NCBI RefSeq assembly: GCF_003997495.1
Contig: NZ_RZRU01000027.1
Coordinates: 20,452 to 84,451, forward strand
Direction: 5' to 3'
Source: Mesorhizobium sp. M7A.F.Ca.US.008.03.1.1
Lineage (GTDB): Bacteria > Pseudomonadota > Alphaproteobacteria > Rhizobiales > Rhizobiaceae
Length of the DNA stretch: 64,000 nucleotides
Positions 25,380 to 33,512 of this stretch are shown piece after piece (the first letter of the stretch is position 1; each line of letters starts with the position of its first letter). A model generated the notes under the pieces. That model ran no database searches, was not told where the DNA came from, and worked only from the letters and a program-made list of their open reading frames with translations. The translations under genes were made by a program, and so were the position numbers.

Positions 25380-26495
25380 CTACCGCCCGGCAATCGCCAG
25401 CGGGTTGTTTTCCAGCGCCGCGCGGTCGGGCGTGTCGATCGCCGGCCGGTTGGTGAAGGCGGCGAACAGCCTGCGGATATAATCTTCCGGCATATCGAGC
25501 GTGATCAGCACCAGCCGGGTGCCGCGCTGGCCATCGGGCCAGGACGGCAATTGCACCGGCGGATGCAGGATTTTCTGCACGCCATGGATCACCAGCGGCC
25601 GCGACGGGTCCTCCCTGAGCTCGATGACGCCCTTCATGCGCAGCAGATGCTCGCCATGCGTCGAGCGCAGCAGGTCGAGGAACATCTCGATCGCCGAAAA
25701 CGGCACCGGGCCGTCATGCACCAGCGAATAGGAACGCACCCGCGAATCGTGGCGATGACCGTGGTCATGGCCATGCGCATGATCATGCCCATCATGACGG
25801 TGGTGGTCATGATCGTGCGCCGCTTCCTCGCCCAGCCAGCGCCGCACATCGGCGGATTTGGTTTCCGGGTTGTAGAGGCCGCAGTCGAACAGCGCCGCCA
25901 CGCCTGTCTCCGTGTCCCCGGCATCGAGCAGTTCGGCACCTGGATTGATCAGCCGCAGGCTCGCCCGCAGCATTTCCAGCTCATTGGAATCAGTGATCAG
26001 ATCGGCTTTGCTGAACACGATGCGGTCGGCGACGGCAACCTGCTTCACCGCCTCGACATGGGCATCGAGCGTGGCATTGCCGTTGACGGCATCGACCAGT
26101 GTGATGACGCCGTCGAGCCGGAAGGCCTGGATCAGCGCCGGATGGGCCATGATCGACTGCAGCACCGGCGCAGGGTCGGCAAGGCCGGTGGTCTCGACGA
26201 TGACGCGGGCAAGCCGGGCGATGCGGCCGGTCTGCAGCCGGTCGACCAGGTCGGCCAGCGTATCGACCAGTTCACCGCGCACCGTGCAGCACAGGCAGCC
26301 GTCCGAAAGCTGGATGATGCCGTCGGAAGACTGCTCGACCAGCAGATGGTCGATCGCCACCTCGCCGAACTCGTTGATGATCACCGCCGTGTCGACCAGT
26401 GCCGGATCCTTGAGCAGCCGGTTGAGCAGCGTCGTCTTGCCGGCGCCGAGGAAACCGGTCAGCACCGAGACGGGGATCGGGAAGCCGCTGCCCAT
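25380..26495 (-). CDS. COG0523 (CobW/ZigA-type) metal-chaperone GTPase
   Basis: The 371-residue G3E GTPase has Walker A VLTGFLGAGKTTLLNRLL at the N-terminus, the metal-binding CLCC motif in SDGCLCCTVRGELVD, and Walker B-like VIVETTGLADPAPV. A very histidine-rich loop (DHDHHRHDGHDHAHGHDHGH) lies near residue 230. COG0523 proteins deliver metals such as zinc or cobalt to client enzymes. It lies 3 bp downstream of a D,D-carboxypeptidase gene; the metal and client are unknown. Confidence 0.9.
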   Translation of the reverse strand: MGSGFPIPVSVLTGFLGAGKTTLLNRLLKDPALVDTAVIINEFGEVAIDHLLVEQSSDGIIQLSDGCLCCTVRGELVDTLADLVDRLQTGRIARLARVIVETTGLADPAPVLQSIMAHPALIQAFRLDGVITLVDAVNGNATLDAHVEAVKQVAVADRIVFSKADLITDSNELEMLRASLRLINPGAELLDAGDTETGVAALFDCGLYNPETKSADVRRWLGEEAAHDHDHHRHDGHDHAHGHDHGHRHDSRVRSYSLVHDGPVPFSAIEMFLDLLRSTHGEHLLRMKGVIELREDPSRPLVIHGVQKILHPPVQLPSWPDGQRGTRLVLITLDMPEDYIRRLFAAFTNRPAIDTPDRAALENNPLAIAGR

Positions 26496-26498
26496 CGG

Positions 26499-27665
26499 CT
26501 AGTTCGCAACCTTGGCCGGCTGGTCGCCCTGTGCGGCGGAGCCGGCAATCTTCGGGCCGGTGCCGGCCGGTGCCGGCCTGTCGGGCCGCCAGCTCGGGAT
26601 CGGCACATCGGCATATTCCTGGCGGCCCTGGTCGAGGATGGCCTTCGGCGCCGGACCGGTGGCGCCGCCGAGGCCGACGGCAACCAGCGTCGGCACATGG
26701 TCGAGCTTTTCCTGGTAAGGTGATTTCGGCACGTTCTTGGCGGCAACCGGCGGCGCTTCTGACTGCTCCTGCGGCGTCTTCTTCTTCCTGCAGACCTCGT
26801 CCTGCATGTCGTTGGGCGAGACCGTGTCGCCATAAGGCGCCAGCGTGGTGACGGTGGCCGAGCCGGCGGCAGGCGTGTCGAACCCCTGATCGAGCAGTTT
26901 TGCCGCCGTCTCGGCGCGGGTGACGGCCGACTTCTCGCCAAGCACAACCGCGACCAGCGTGCGCCCATTGCGCGTCGCCGAACCGATCATGTTGAAGCCC
27001 GAGGGGCAGACAAAGCCGGTCTTCATGCCATCGGCGCCGGGATAACGGCCGATCAAGAGATTGTAGTTCGGGATCGCCTTCTTGCCGACGGCAAGACCCT
27101 CGATCGAGAACCACGGTACATATTGCGGAAATTCGCGGCGGATCGCCATCACCAGCACGGCGAGGTCGCGCGCCGTCGTGTACTGATCCGGCGAATAGAG
27201 CCCGTTCGGATTGACGAAATGCGTGCCGTTCATGCCGAGACGGGTCGCCTCGGCGTTCATCCGGTCGGCAAAGGCCGCCTGCGAACCGCCGACATTTTCG
27301 CCCACGGCCATGGCGATGTCGTTGGCCGATTTGACCAGCATCATCTTCAGCGCATTGTCGAGCCGCATCACCGAGCCCGGCTTGAAACCCATCTTGCTTG
27401 GCGGCTCGGCGGCGGAGTGTTTGGTCACCTTGATCGGCGAATCAAGCTGCACCTCGCCGGCGGCGATCGCCCGAAAGGTGACATAAGCGGTCATCAGCTT
27501 GCTCAGCGATGCCGGATACCAGCGCTTGAACGCATCCTGATGTTGCAGGATCTTGCCGCTGTTCAAGTCGAACACGACCACCGGATTGGCCAGCGCCGGC
27601 CCGGCCACGACCGATAGCGCGATTGTGCCAACCGAGAATAGTTTGAGGAAATGCCTGTACCGCAT
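26499..27665 (-). CDS. D-alanyl-D-alanine carboxypeptidase (S11, DacA-type)
   Basis: From the ATG at 27665 (MRYRHFLKLF) the 388-residue protein has a signal peptide and the three penicillin-binding motifs: S53-L-S-K56, SAN in VKSANDIAMAVGEN, and KTG in GADGMKTGFVCPSG. It trims pentapeptides in peptidoglycan. A long Pro/Ala/Lys-rich C-terminal tail replaces the usual amphipathic anchor. The frame is open upstream, but the chosen start gives the signal peptide. It is transcribed just upstream of the COG0523 GTPase. Confidence 0.9.
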   Translation of the reverse strand: MRYRHFLKLFSVGTIALSVVAGPALANPVVVFDLNSGKILQHQDAFKRWYPASLSKLMTAYVTFRAIAAGEVQLDSPIKVTKHSAAEPPSKMGFKPGSVMRLDNALKMMLVKSANDIAMAVGENVGGSQAAFADRMNAEATRLGMNGTHFVNPNGLYSPDQYTTARDLAVLVMAIRREFPQYVPWFSIEGLAVGKKAIPNYNLLIGRYPGADGMKTGFVCPSGFNMIGSATRNGRTLVAVVLGEKSAVTRAETAAKLLDQGFDTPAAGSATVTTLAPYGDTVSPNDMQDEVCRKKKTPQEQSEAPPVAAKNVPKSPYQEKLDHVPTLVAVGLGGATGPAPKAILDQGRQEYADVPIPSWRPDRPAPAGTGPKIAGSAAQGDQPAKVAN

Positions 27666-27877
27666 GATCAAATCCGAAATCGCCTCTTGCCGTAGTCGCC
27701 CCTGGCTCCGTAAGATTTCGTTACGCGATCGCCAGCATATGGTCCGACCCTCAAAAACCGGACCCATTGTTGCGGTGCTATTTACTCTATGTGACGCCAA
27801 GATGGCAAAGTGCCTGGCGATCACAATTGCAAGGCAGCGGCCAACACCCGCCGTCCCAACAGCGAGATGGAACCATC

Positions 27878-29041
27878 ATGCCAATCCTGAACCGTGCCGC
27901 CGAAATGCAGGACGAAGTTGCCGGCTGGCGCCAGCATCTGCACCAGACGCCAGAACTGAACTTCGACGTCTTCAAGACCGCCGCCTTCGTCACCGAGAAG
28001 CTGAAGGCTTTCGGCTGTGACGATGTGGTCACCGGCCTCGGCAAGACCGGCGTCGTTGGCATCATCCGCGGCCGCCAGGGCGAAGGCCCGACCATCGGCC
28101 TGCGCGCCGACATGGACGCGCTGCCGCTCAACGAGATATCAGGCAAGCCCTACGCCTCGACCATCCCCGGCAAGATGCACGCCTGTGGCCATGACGGCCA
28201 CACGGCGATGCTGCTGGGCGCGGCGAAATACCTAGCCGAGACGCGCAACTTCACCGGCTCGGTGGCGGTGATCTTCCAGCCGGCCGAAGAGGGCGGCGGT
28301 GGCGGCAACGAGATGGTCAAGGACGGCATGATGGAGCGTTTCGACATCTCCAGGGTGTTCGGCATGCACAACATGCCGGGCCTGCCTGTCGGGCAGTTCG
28401 CCATTCGCCCGGGCCCGATCATGGCAGCGACCGCCGAGTTCACCATCACTGTGCGCGGCAAGGGCGGCCACGCGGCGATGCCGCACGGCACGATCGACCC
28501 GATCGTCATCACCAGCCAGCTGGTCGGCGCCTTGCAGACGATCGCCTCGCGCAGCACCGATCCGGTCGAGGCCGTGGTGGTGTCAGTGACCAAATTCCAC
28601 GCCGGTGACGCCTACAACATCATCCCGGAAACGGCCGAAATCGCCGGCACCGTGCGCACCTTGCGCAAGGAAATCGCCAAAAAGTCCGAAGAGCGCATCC
28701 GCAGCATTTGCGACGGGCTGGCGACCGCGTTCGGCGCCAGGGTCGAGGTCGACTACCAGGCGAATTACCCCGTGACCTTCAACCACGCGGAAGAGACGGT
28801 GTTTGCCGGCGATATCGCGATGAGTGTCGCCGGCGACGCCCATGTCCACCGTGGCATTCAGCCGGTGATGGGCGGCGAGGATTTCTCCTACATGCTCGAA
28901 GCCCGCCCCGGCGCCTTCATCTTCATCGGCAATGGCGACACCGCCGGCCTCCACCACCCTGCCTACGACTTCAACGACGAGGTAATCCCGCACGGCATGA
29001 GCTACTGGGTGAAACTGGCGGAAACCGCGCTGGCCGCCTGA
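27878..29041 (+). CDS. M20 family amidohydrolase (hippurate hydrolase/IAA-amino-acid hydrolase-like)
   Basis: The 387-residue zinc peptidase/amidohydrolase has WRQHLHQTPELNF, LRADMDALPL, HACGHDGHTAML, QPAEEGGGGG and an H-rich VMGGEDFSYML. These supply the binuclear metal ligands of the M20D subfamily, which cleaves N-acyl amino acids such as hippurate or conjugated indoleacetate. The ATG at 27878 is preceded by GAGATGG. It is divergent from the carboxypeptidase gene. Confidence 0.9.
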   Translation: MPILNRAAEMQDEVAGWRQHLHQTPELNFDVFKTAAFVTEKLKAFGCDDVVTGLGKTGVVGIIRGRQGEGPTIGLRADMDALPLNEISGKPYASTIPGKMHACGHDGHTAMLLGAAKYLAETRNFTGSVAVIFQPAEEGGGGGNEMVKDGMMERFDISRVFGMHNMPGLPVGQFAIRPGPIMAATAEFTITVRGKGGHAAMPHGTIDPIVITSQLVGALQTIASRSTDPVEAVVVSVTKFHAGDAYNIIPETAEIAGTVRTLRKEIAKKSEERIRSICDGLATAFGARVEVDYQANYPVTFNHAEETVFAGDIAMSVAGDAHVHRGIQPVMGGEDFSYMLEARPGAFIFIGNGDTAGLHHPAYDFNDEVIPHGMSYWVKLAETALAA

Positions 29042-29056
29042 CGGCGGCAGCGCAAA

Positions 29057-29081
29057 GCCGGCCGAATTGCCTTCGGCCGGC
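29057..29081 (+). terminator. Probable terminator hairpin after the amidohydrolase
   Basis: GCCGGCCGAA and TTCGGCCGGC pair perfectly over ten bases around a five-base loop, 15 bp after the stop. It is followed by CTCTTGG rather than a clean T-run, so it is a probable, not certain, intrinsic terminator. Confidence 0.6.
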
Positions 29082-29124
29082 CTCTTGGCGAAACGATCCG
29101 AAGCGGCTATGTGTCTGGCCGCGT

Positions 29125-29201
29125 GGTCCCGTAGCTCAGTAGGATAGAGCGGCAGATTCCTAATCTGTAGGTCACAAGTTCGATTCTTGTCGGGATCACC
29201 A
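29125..29201 (+). tRNA. tRNA-Arg (anticodon CCT)
   Basis: A full cloverleaf can be drawn. The acceptor arms GGTCCCG and CGGGATC pair, the D arm is GCTCAGTAGGATAGAGC, the anticodon stem GCAGA/TCTGT encloses loop TTCCTAA (CCT), the T arm is ACAAG/CTTGT around TTCGATT, and CCA is encoded. It reads AGG codons. Its 3' half is the integration site of the downstream element, so that half is likely element-derived. Confidence 0.95.
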
Positions 29202-29202
29202 C
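29156..29202 (+). other. attL: tRNA-proximal attachment repeat
   Basis: This copy lies within the intact tRNA-Arg gene, from the anticodon stem through CCA plus one base. It differs from the distal copy at 29177 (A) and 29187 (T), which pair with each other in the T stem. Confidence 0.9.
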
Positions 29203-29574
29203 TCGCAAACCCATACAGCGCAAGGCTTTGCGGAGATTGAACAAGCTTCAAATCTGACCATTTCATGTTGCATCCATCCGCAACACGGAACAAGCAAACA
29301 CAAGGGGTTACAAGGCAGCGCAAGCGCACGCCCGCAACATGATCGCAACATGGCGATATCCACGTTGTGCTGCTTTGCGGGCCATTGTGGAACGCTTGCG
29401 GGCGTGCAAACATGCCCTTTCTAGACAGGTCCGGACACGGGGACAGAATCATATCGGCCCAGCCTTGATGGCTCAGGCCCGCGCCGAAAGCGCCTGACGC
29501 GTACAACCGCGCCGCCCTGTCTCAGTCCCCATATCGGAATCATGATGCTCGTCGGCGCAAGCCGGAGCTATCCG
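29202..29574. other. Element left end, non-coding, with integrase-arm-like repeats
   Basis: No convincing gene was found in these 373 bases. CGCAACATG occurs at 29333-29341 and 29344-29352, its inverse CATGTTGC at 29264-29271, and CGCAACA near 29279. The same core appears three times at the right end of the element, which suggests integrase arm-binding or excisionase sites. Confidence 0.55.
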
Positions 29575-29775
29575 ATGGACGAAAACACTACTGCGAATGA
29601 ATTGGGCCTCATCTGGGGTGCTGACAACATTGCCCGAGCAATTGGCCGGAAGCCTGGCATTACGCTGCACATGCTTCAGAACGACCATATTCCTGGCGCG
29701 AAGCAAGTCTGCGGGCGCTGGGTCATTGCGCGCACCAAGCTGTGTGAGGCCTTCGGGCTGACGGAAGCGGCGTGA
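29575..29775 (+). CDS. AlpA/excisionase-like DNA-binding protein
   Basis: The 66-residue protein contains WGADNIARAIGRKP, then HMLQNDHIPGAKQ and GRWVIARTKLCEAF. This is the layout of a small winged-helix/MerR-like excisionase or AlpA protein: recognition helix, then a GRW wing. The ATG at 29575 has GGAG nine bases upstream; an earlier ATG at 29542 lacks support. Being first in the element next to attL, it probably controls excision or early genes. Confidence 0.6.
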   Translation: MDENTTANELGLIWGADNIARAIGRKPGITLHMLQNDHIPGAKQVCGRWVIARTKLCEAFGLTEAA

Positions 29776-30260
29776 TGGAAGCCACCTGCGTATATGAGCA
29801 TTGGCGGCCCGACACCAATGTCTGCTTTTACGTCGGCAAGGGGCCGCTACGCCGCTCTCGCGACATGGGCGTCTCCGCTGGGTGCCGCACTGCTGCGCAC
29901 GGCGCTGTCCAGCAAGAGCCAAAGGCCAAAGGGCTGTCGGTTGAAGTGCGCATCGTTGCGGTCGGACTAGACGAGATCGAATCCCTGCGCTTTGAAATGG
30001 ACCGCATCTCCCTGTACGGGCGCGCTGACCTTGGAACGGGGACGCTCGTCAACCGAACGAACGGTGGCTCGGGGACATCAGGAATGCGTCACACGGATGC
30101 ATCGCGAGCCAAGCTGTCCGCGCACTTCAACCCCTTGGGCAAGCCTCCCCGCAACACTCGCCTCGAACCGAGGACCGAGTATCAAGCGAAGCTAGCCGCC
30201 AAGCGACGCAGGGATCAACTTTCAGCGAAAAGGCAGACTCGGTGGATTAAGCCATGCTGA
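29775..30260 (+). CDS. GIY-YIG-like nuclease with NUMOD3-like motif
   Basis: The 161-residue protein starts with CVYEHWRPDTNVCFYVGKG, which resembles the first strands of GIY-YIG nucleases, and has an SLRFEMDRISLYGR helix. GMRHTDASRAKLSAH further on resembles a NUMOD3 DNA-binding module of phage homing nucleases. The C-terminus is strongly basic. Its ATG overlaps the previous stop (TGATG). Assignment is by motif shape, so moderate. Confidence 0.55.
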   Translation: MEATCVYEHWRPDTNVCFYVGKGPLRRSRDMGVSAGCRTAAHGAVQQEPKAKGLSVEVRIVAVGLDEIESLRFEMDRISLYGRADLGTGTLVNRTNGGSGTSGMRHTDASRAKLSAHFNPLGKPPRNTRLEPRTEYQAKLAAKRRRDQLSAKRQTRWIKPC

Positions 30261-30274
30261 CTGAGGCATAAAAC

Positions 30275-30606
30275 GTGACCAGCCTGCGCGCCTACTTCAT
30301 TTTCCTCAACAAGCGTCGTGAGCGGATACGGGAGGGGCTGCGGAGCGGCACCGTCTCGCTACCAAACGAGAACGATTTCTACGTCGCTCAGTTGTTGCGG
30401 CACAAGAACAGCGCTGGTCGTTCAAGGTCGGCGACAAGACGGTGTCGTTGACCACGTCGGAGCTTAAAGACCAATCCACTTTCCGCTATGCGGTGGCAGA
30501 TGCGATAGGCGTGCTGCCGCCAATGCGCGCTCCCATCAACCATGAGTTCTGGGTTCGGAACCTGATGGAGAACGCTGTCGAAAAAGAAACCGCCGATCCC
30601 TCTTGA
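30275..30606 (+). pseudogene. Small phage-type gene broken by a frameshift
   Basis: From GTG 30275, frame 2 encodes VTSLRAYFIFLNKRRERI and on to VAQLLRH, and is then lost. From about 30400, frame 1 continues with AQEQRWSFKVGDKTVSLTTS and PINHEFWVRNLMENAVEKE to TGA 30606. Adding one G in the GCGGCAC stretch near 30397-30403 would join both into one protein of about 110 residues. So this is either a recent single-base deletion or a sequencing error. Function unknown; it precedes the primase gene. Confidence 0.6.
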
Positions 30607-30620
30607 GAAGGACCGGCGGT
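30589..30620 (+). terminator. Hairpin at the end of the frameshifted gene
   Basis: ACCGCCG (30589-30595) pairs with CGGCGGT (30614-30620), with additional TCC/GGA inner pairing. The stop codon TGA lies in the loop. No T-run follows; it may partly insulate the primase gene downstream. Confidence 0.4.
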
Positions 30621-30724
30621 AGATATGGCACACAGAAGGAGCCGGGGATGTACTGCGGTAGTCGACCCCCGGACCAACTCCCACATTACCCGCAAAAACT
30701 TGATAAAACAAGGAGTTGCGGCTT

Positions 30725-32278
30725 ATGGGCCAGATCACCGAAGACCACATCATTGCCCTCTCAAAACGCTTTGAGGGTTACGAATTCGCACACGGCAAAT
30801 ACGACATCAAGCGCGTCAGTGAGAAAGGCAAGAACGAGGGCAAGGCCGTCACGTACAGCACGCCGCCAACGCTTTCCCTCTGGGAAGCTCACGTCAAAGG
30901 CGAGGGTGCAGGACTTGGGATTATCCCGCTGCGCTCAGACAACACGCTTCTATTTGGCTGCATCGACATCGACGTGTTCGGAATCGACCACAAGGCACTT
31001 GAGGCGAAGTGCAAGGAGCTTGGACTGCCGCTCGTTATCTGCCGCTCAAAGTCCGGCGGCGCACACTGCTATCTGTTTTTGAAGGAGCCAGTTCAAGCCT
31101 CCATAGTTGTCGATGCCCTGTCAGCATGGGCGGCGGCACTTGGATATGGCGGGTGCGAGATCTTCCCAAAGCAAACCGTACGCTATGACGGTGGCGATGG
31201 TGCACAGAAGGACATCGGCAACTGGCTGAACATGCCCTACCAATATGCGCTTCGGACGACGCGATACTGCGTCAAGGACGGTGAGCCGATCGACCTCGCC
31301 CAGTTCCTCGACCACGCTGACGCTATGTCGGTGACAGAAGAGGAGCTTGATGCCCTCAGTATTGCTCAAGCCAATGATGACGACATGTTCGACGAGGGGC
31401 CGCCCTGCCTTCAATATCTGAGGGGGCATGGTGGCTTGCCTGACGGGAGCCGAAATGAAGGCATGTACAATGTCGCCGTCTATCTGAAGAAGCGCTTCCC
31501 GGACGATTGGCAGGACAAGCTTCAAACGTACAACGTCGCGATGTGCGATCCGCCTATCGGACTAGCCGAGGTCAACACCGTTCAGAAAAGCGTCGACAAG
31601 AAGGACTATGATTATCGATGCACGAAGGCACCCATCCAACCGCATTGCATGCGACGGAAGTGTCTTGGACAGAAGCACGGCGTTGGTGGCGGCAGTGTAG
31701 GTGGTGGTGACCTTGAGATTTCGCATCTGGCCAAACACGAGGGAAATCCGGTCCTTTGGTTCGCCACTATCGGCGGCAAGCGCATGATGCTTACGACCGA
31801 CGAATTGACCAATCAGCTCAAATTCAGGTCGAAGGTGTTCGCCACCATCCAGCGCATGCCTAGGAGCGTGCCCGCGCCGCGATGGGAGCGGTATCTTGAT
31901 GACCTTGGCAAGGATTGCGAGGTGATCGAAGTGGCTGAAGAGATGCTTGATATCGGGCGCTTCCGTAATCTGCTTGATGTGTATCTCCTTGGACAGGCGC
32001 GCACGACGACCAAGGAGCAGCTGGCGGATAGTCTCTCACCGTTCATTACGGGCGACGGCGAGGTCTGGTTCCGAGTGGAGGGCCTGTTGCGGCATCTCGA
32101 CCGGCATGGGTTCAAGCATCCCTCCACCCTCATCTGTAAGTGGTTGAGAGACGAATGCGGGGCGCGGGATAGCCAGCTTCACGTGAAGGGTAAGAACCTG
32201 CGCATATGGAAGATAAGAGAGCCTGTGTCGAGCAAGGAGCCTGACCCTGAGAACCACTTTGGCTCGGAGGTCTTCTGA
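30725..32278 (+). CDS. Archaeo-eukaryotic-type primase of the integrative element
   Basis: The 517-residue protein has AEP-family signatures. LLFGCIDIDVF gives catalytic D81/D83, RSKSGGAHCYLFL gives the S-x-H motif (S110, H114), and DIGNWLNMPYQ is a third motif near residue 165. A following four-cysteine region (C228, C299, C308, C313) looks like a PriCT-type metal or Fe-S module, and a winged-helix-like tail closes the protein. AAGGAG eight bases upstream fixes the ATG at 30725. It probably primes replication of the excised element; no helicase domain is evident. Confidence 0.78.
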   Translation: MGQITEDHIIALSKRFEGYEFAHGKYDIKRVSEKGKNEGKAVTYSTPPTLSLWEAHVKGEGAGLGIIPLRSDNTLLFGCIDIDVFGIDHKALEAKCKELGLPLVICRSKSGGAHCYLFLKEPVQASIVVDALSAWAAALGYGGCEIFPKQTVRYDGGDGAQKDIGNWLNMPYQYALRTTRYCVKDGEPIDLAQFLDHADAMSVTEEELDALSIAQANDDDMFDEGPPCLQYLRGHGGLPDGSRNEGMYNVAVYLKKRFPDDWQDKLQTYNVAMCDPPIGLAEVNTVQKSVDKKDYDYRCTKAPIQPHCMRRKCLGQKHGVGGGSVGGGDLEISHLAKHEGNPVLWFATIGGKRMMLTTDELTNQLKFRSKVFATIQRMPRSVPAPRWERYLDDLGKDCEVIEVAEEMLDIGRFRNLLDVYLLGQARTTTKEQLADSLSPFITGDGEVWFRVEGLLRHLDRHGFKHPSTLICKWLRDECGARDSQLHVKGKNLRIWKIREPVSSKEPDPENHFGSEVF

Positions 32279-32933
32279 GCCGGGTAGCAGCAGTAATGCG
32301 CGCACGGGGCGTAATTTTTTTTTTTTTATTTTAAAGGGAAAAGTGGGGCTACGGGGCTACGTCGCAGTTAGTGCTCTGTAATTGCTGGACTGTTCAGGTA
32401 GCATCCGAGTAGCAGTTCCGAGGAACAGGGTGCTACCTGCTACTTTCCAAGGTGGATTGCACATCCAACGTGTACGGGAATGTTTTCTGAAAACACTTCC
32501 CATGTGTGCGCATTATGGGAGCGGCGTAGCGCAGCGCCTAGGTGTCCCCTGGAATGCTGGCGGCCTGCCGGCTAGGCGGGCGCTGTAGCGGCGGAACGCC
32601 CTCTGCCCGAGTAGTGCCTGCCCCGCAGGGAACCGCGCTGTAGGGCGGCGGTATTGCCGAGACGCAAAGCAAGTAATTAGCTGCGCACCCCCGTAAAAGC
32701 CATCAGATCACGAATTCAGAGCCAAGGCCCGCGTTTTAGTGCGCGCGCCGCTCGATACCTGCTCGGCTCGATCCCAGTTTTAAGCAACAGATTTTGTATC
32801 TGTCCCTCACCAGCTAAGTGATTGTAACAAATCCCGAAAATAGTTCATGTTGCATGCATGTTGCAGGCCACCATACGCTGCAAACTACTTCATCAAGCCG
32901 CAAACTACACAACAGATACATAGTGGATGCACA
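32279..32933. other. Non-coding, repeat-rich block: candidate replication origin
   Basis: No credible gene lies in these 655 bases. A T-rich tract starts near 32311. GGGGCTAC is tandemly repeated at 32345-32360. CAGGTAGCA (32395-32403) and TGCTACCTG (32431-32439) form an inverted pair around an inner GTTCC/GGAAC hairpin, with extra GTAGCA/TGCTAC copies beside them. GCGCTGTAG recurs at 32580 and 32637. CATGTTGC occurs twice near 32847-32864. AT tract plus iterons beside a primase gene resemble the ori of P4-like elements. Confidence 0.5.
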
Positions 32934-33512
32934 ATGGACGCCTCCTATCCAGTCCGTAGAAAGCTTAAGGGCAGAAGCGGGGTCACGAATGGCAAGACGC
33001 TGCTGGCCGGCATGGACGGGCGTTCCAAGTGGGCGCGGCGGTTGCATGACCTAGTCGCCAATCACGTTGCGGACCTCGGTGGGCCTGAGCACGTCACCCA
33101 AAGCCAGTACATCTTGGTCAAGAGCGCCGCCAACGCGACAATCGTGATGGAGCAATGGGAGATTGAGTTTGCGAAGGAAGGCACTGCCAGCCTGCCAGCG
33201 CTGCTCGCTTACCAGAGTATCTCAAACAGCTTGCGACGCATCTTCGAGACGCTGGGGCTTGGCCGCGTTGATCCTCCGCGTGATGGCAAGGTGACTTACG
33301 ACATCAGCAAGCTGAGCGACGCTGAGCAGCACCGTCTCAAGATACTGAACCACAGGGTAGACCAGCACGGGCTGAGTGCCATGTCGGAGAAGGATGCGAC
33401 AGAGATGAAGATGCTGATGGAGAAGTGCGTGGGCAGGGGATACGGCCCTTCAGCCACAGAGCCAGGTGCCCGTGACCGCCCCTTCCACGAGATCGATTGG
33501 ACAAGACGATGA
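32934..33512 (+). CDS. Terminase-small-subunit-like protein (tentative)
   Basis: The 192-residue, mostly helical protein has GVTNGKTLLAGMDGRSKWARRLHDLVANHV near the N-terminus and SISNSLRRIFETLGLGRVDPP in the middle. I recall this pattern in rhizobial prophage-type genes near terminases. A small terminase subunit would bind a packaging site, but no known motif proves it. It opens a five-gene, tightly coupled operon; the next gene starts in an ATGA overlap. Confidence 0.45.
   Translation: MDASYPVRRKLKGRSGVTNGKTLLAGMDGRSKWARRLHDLVANHVADLGGPEHVTQSQYILVKSAANATIVMEQWEIEFAKEGTASLPALLAYQSISNSLRRIFETLGLGRVDPPRDGKVTYDISKLSDAEQHRLKILNHRVDQHGLSAMSEKDATEMKMLMEKCVGRGYGPSATEPGARDRPFHEIDWTRR

Noticed and set aside
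25026..26723. 565-codon plus-strand frame across the repeat and the GTPase gene
   Set aside because: Antisense to the COG0523 GTPase, which has full motifs on the minus strand.
32382..32588. Possible 68-residue gene after the primase
   Set aside because: No ribosome site, unusual composition, and it overlaps the iteron block.
32740..32820. tRNA-like anticodon arm (ACAGA/TCTGT) in the element's non-coding block
   Set aside because: No acceptor or T arm can be formed around it, so it is not a tRNA gene.
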